Of a stretch of DNA of 64,000 nucleotides, positions 63,712 through 64,000 are shown one piece after another. The position numbers and the translations under genes were made by a program. Source of the stretch: an uncultured Spirochaetaceae bacterium (GTDB lineage Bacteria; Spirochaetota; Spirochaetia; Sphaerochaetales; Sphaerochaetaceae). The notes under the pieces were generated by a model. That model was given only the letters and a program-made list of their open reading frames with translations, made no database searches and was not told where the DNA came from. The DNA is taken from NCBI GenBank assembly GCA_944392935.1, contig CALXYI010000047.1:56651-120650 (forward strand), given 5' to 3'. The stretch's first letter is position 1; the number at the start of each line of letters is the position of its first letter.

Positions 63712-63926
63712 CGCTCCCTGTAGACTATCCTTCCCTTCGTAAGATCATAGGGGGAGAGCTCCACCTTGACCGTGTCTCCCGGAACGATCCTGATGTAGTG
63801 CTTCCTCATCTTCCCGGAAAGGTGAGCGAGTATGACGAGCTTGTTCGTGAGCTCCACGCGGAACATCGTGTTCGGGAGGGCTTCCTTGACGACTCCCTCC
63901 ACCTCGATTGCTTCTTCCTTTGCCAT
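63708..63926 (-). CDS. infA: Translation initiation factor IF-1
   Basis: A 72-residue single OB-fold protein that blocks the ribosomal A site during initiation. [32 protein letters not shown] and [18 protein letters not shown] are near-universal IF-1 sequences. Upstream lie an AGGAG ribosome site and a good promoter at the edge of the window. It stands apart from the ribosomal protein operon here. Confidence 0.97.
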   Translation of the reverse strand: MAKEEAIEVEGVVKEALPNTMFRVELTNKLVILAHLSGKMRKHYIRIVPGDTVKVELSPYDLTKGRIVYRER

Positions 63927-63969
63927 TTTATCTCCTATGTGAAATAAGCTTCAATCTAAAACCTTCTGA

Positions 63970-63998
63970 AGTTTAGAGATATAGAAGGAAGCTGTCAA
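63970..63998 (-). promoter_or_regulatory. Sigma-70 promoter of infA
   Basis: On the minus strand TTGACA (63998-63993), a 17-nt spacer and TAAACT (63975-63970). The -35 is perfect and the -10 has four matches. The start would be near 63963, giving a leader of about 37 nt. Confidence 0.7.
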
Positions 63999-64000
63999 TT

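Noticed and set aside
1..64000. CRISPR arrays, insertion sequences, prophage and direct-repeat arrays
   Set aside because: No regularly spaced repeats, transposase, integrase or phage structural genes were seen in any frame.

Overview
The window is a compact stretch of bacterial chromosome, roughly 55% GC by eye, with heavy use of AGG for arginine (a matching tRNA-Arg(CCU) is present) and many ATGA/TGATG gene overlaps. The best guess for the host is a spirochaete of the Sphaerochaetaceae type. Reasons: exported solute-binding proteins that start after cleavage with Gly-Gly-(Ser/Lys/Gln)-Glu, the S4 sequence, secreted/outer-membrane-like proteins, sigma-54 regulators, many ABC and tripartite tricarboxylate (TTT) transporters, and glycosidases. 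This placement is inference; no 16S gene is in view. No CRISPR array, insertion sequence, prophage or rRNA was seen.

Layout. 1-5.9 kb: the end of a histidine operon (hisB'-H-A-F-IE) running into a pentapeptide-repeat protein, an alpha/beta hydrolase, a YihY-type membrane protein and an unknown protein. 6.4-13.6 kb (minus strand): a CcdA/thioredoxin pair, an iron alcohol dehydrogenase, RadC, and a Ugp-like sugar ABC transporter with a TIM-barrel isomerase but no ATPase. 13.8-19 kb: a nucleotidyltransferase, YitT and LOG proteins, a fibronectin-III/beta-barrel envelope protein, a GNAT and a Fic protein. 19.1-24.3 kb (minus): rlmKL-hslO-ftsH. 24.4-29.2 kb: an NtrB/NtrC-like two-component system coupled to a three-gene SsuABC-like importer. 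29.3-35.7 kb: ychF, rpsD, two secreted proteins, topA.

35.7-52.2 kb is the metabolic centre. A PrpR-type sigma-54 activator is followed by upstream inverted repeats and a near-consensus -24/-12 promoter in front of a TTT transporter (tctB-A-C). Next come a GH31 and a GH13 alpha-glucosidase. A second operon with its own promoter then encodes a LarA-like hydroxyacid racemase, a DUF4147/MOFRL glycerate 2-kinase, a divergent enolase paralogue, a GntR/FCD regulator and a second complete TTT transporter. Together these read as uptake of a 2-hydroxyacid, epimerisation, 2-phosphorylation and dehydration, possibly L-glycerate to PEP, or a larger sugar acid given the altered enolase active site. This is the strongest candidate for an undescribed pathway.

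52.3-54.6 kb is a degraded-looking patch: a GNAT, a C_GCAxxG_C_C-family redox gene with TGA at a conserved Cys codon and a later frameshift, a lipoprotein and tRNA-Arg. 54.9-59.5 kb: a full livJHMGF importer. 59.6-64 kb: a GH2 protein that has lost its catalytic nucleophile, a CBS-ACT protein, a Smr protein with an unusual repeat region, and infA at the edge.

Several genes without a Shine-Dalgarno have a TATAAT-like hexamer 5-7 nt before the start codon, so leaderless transcription seems to be in use.
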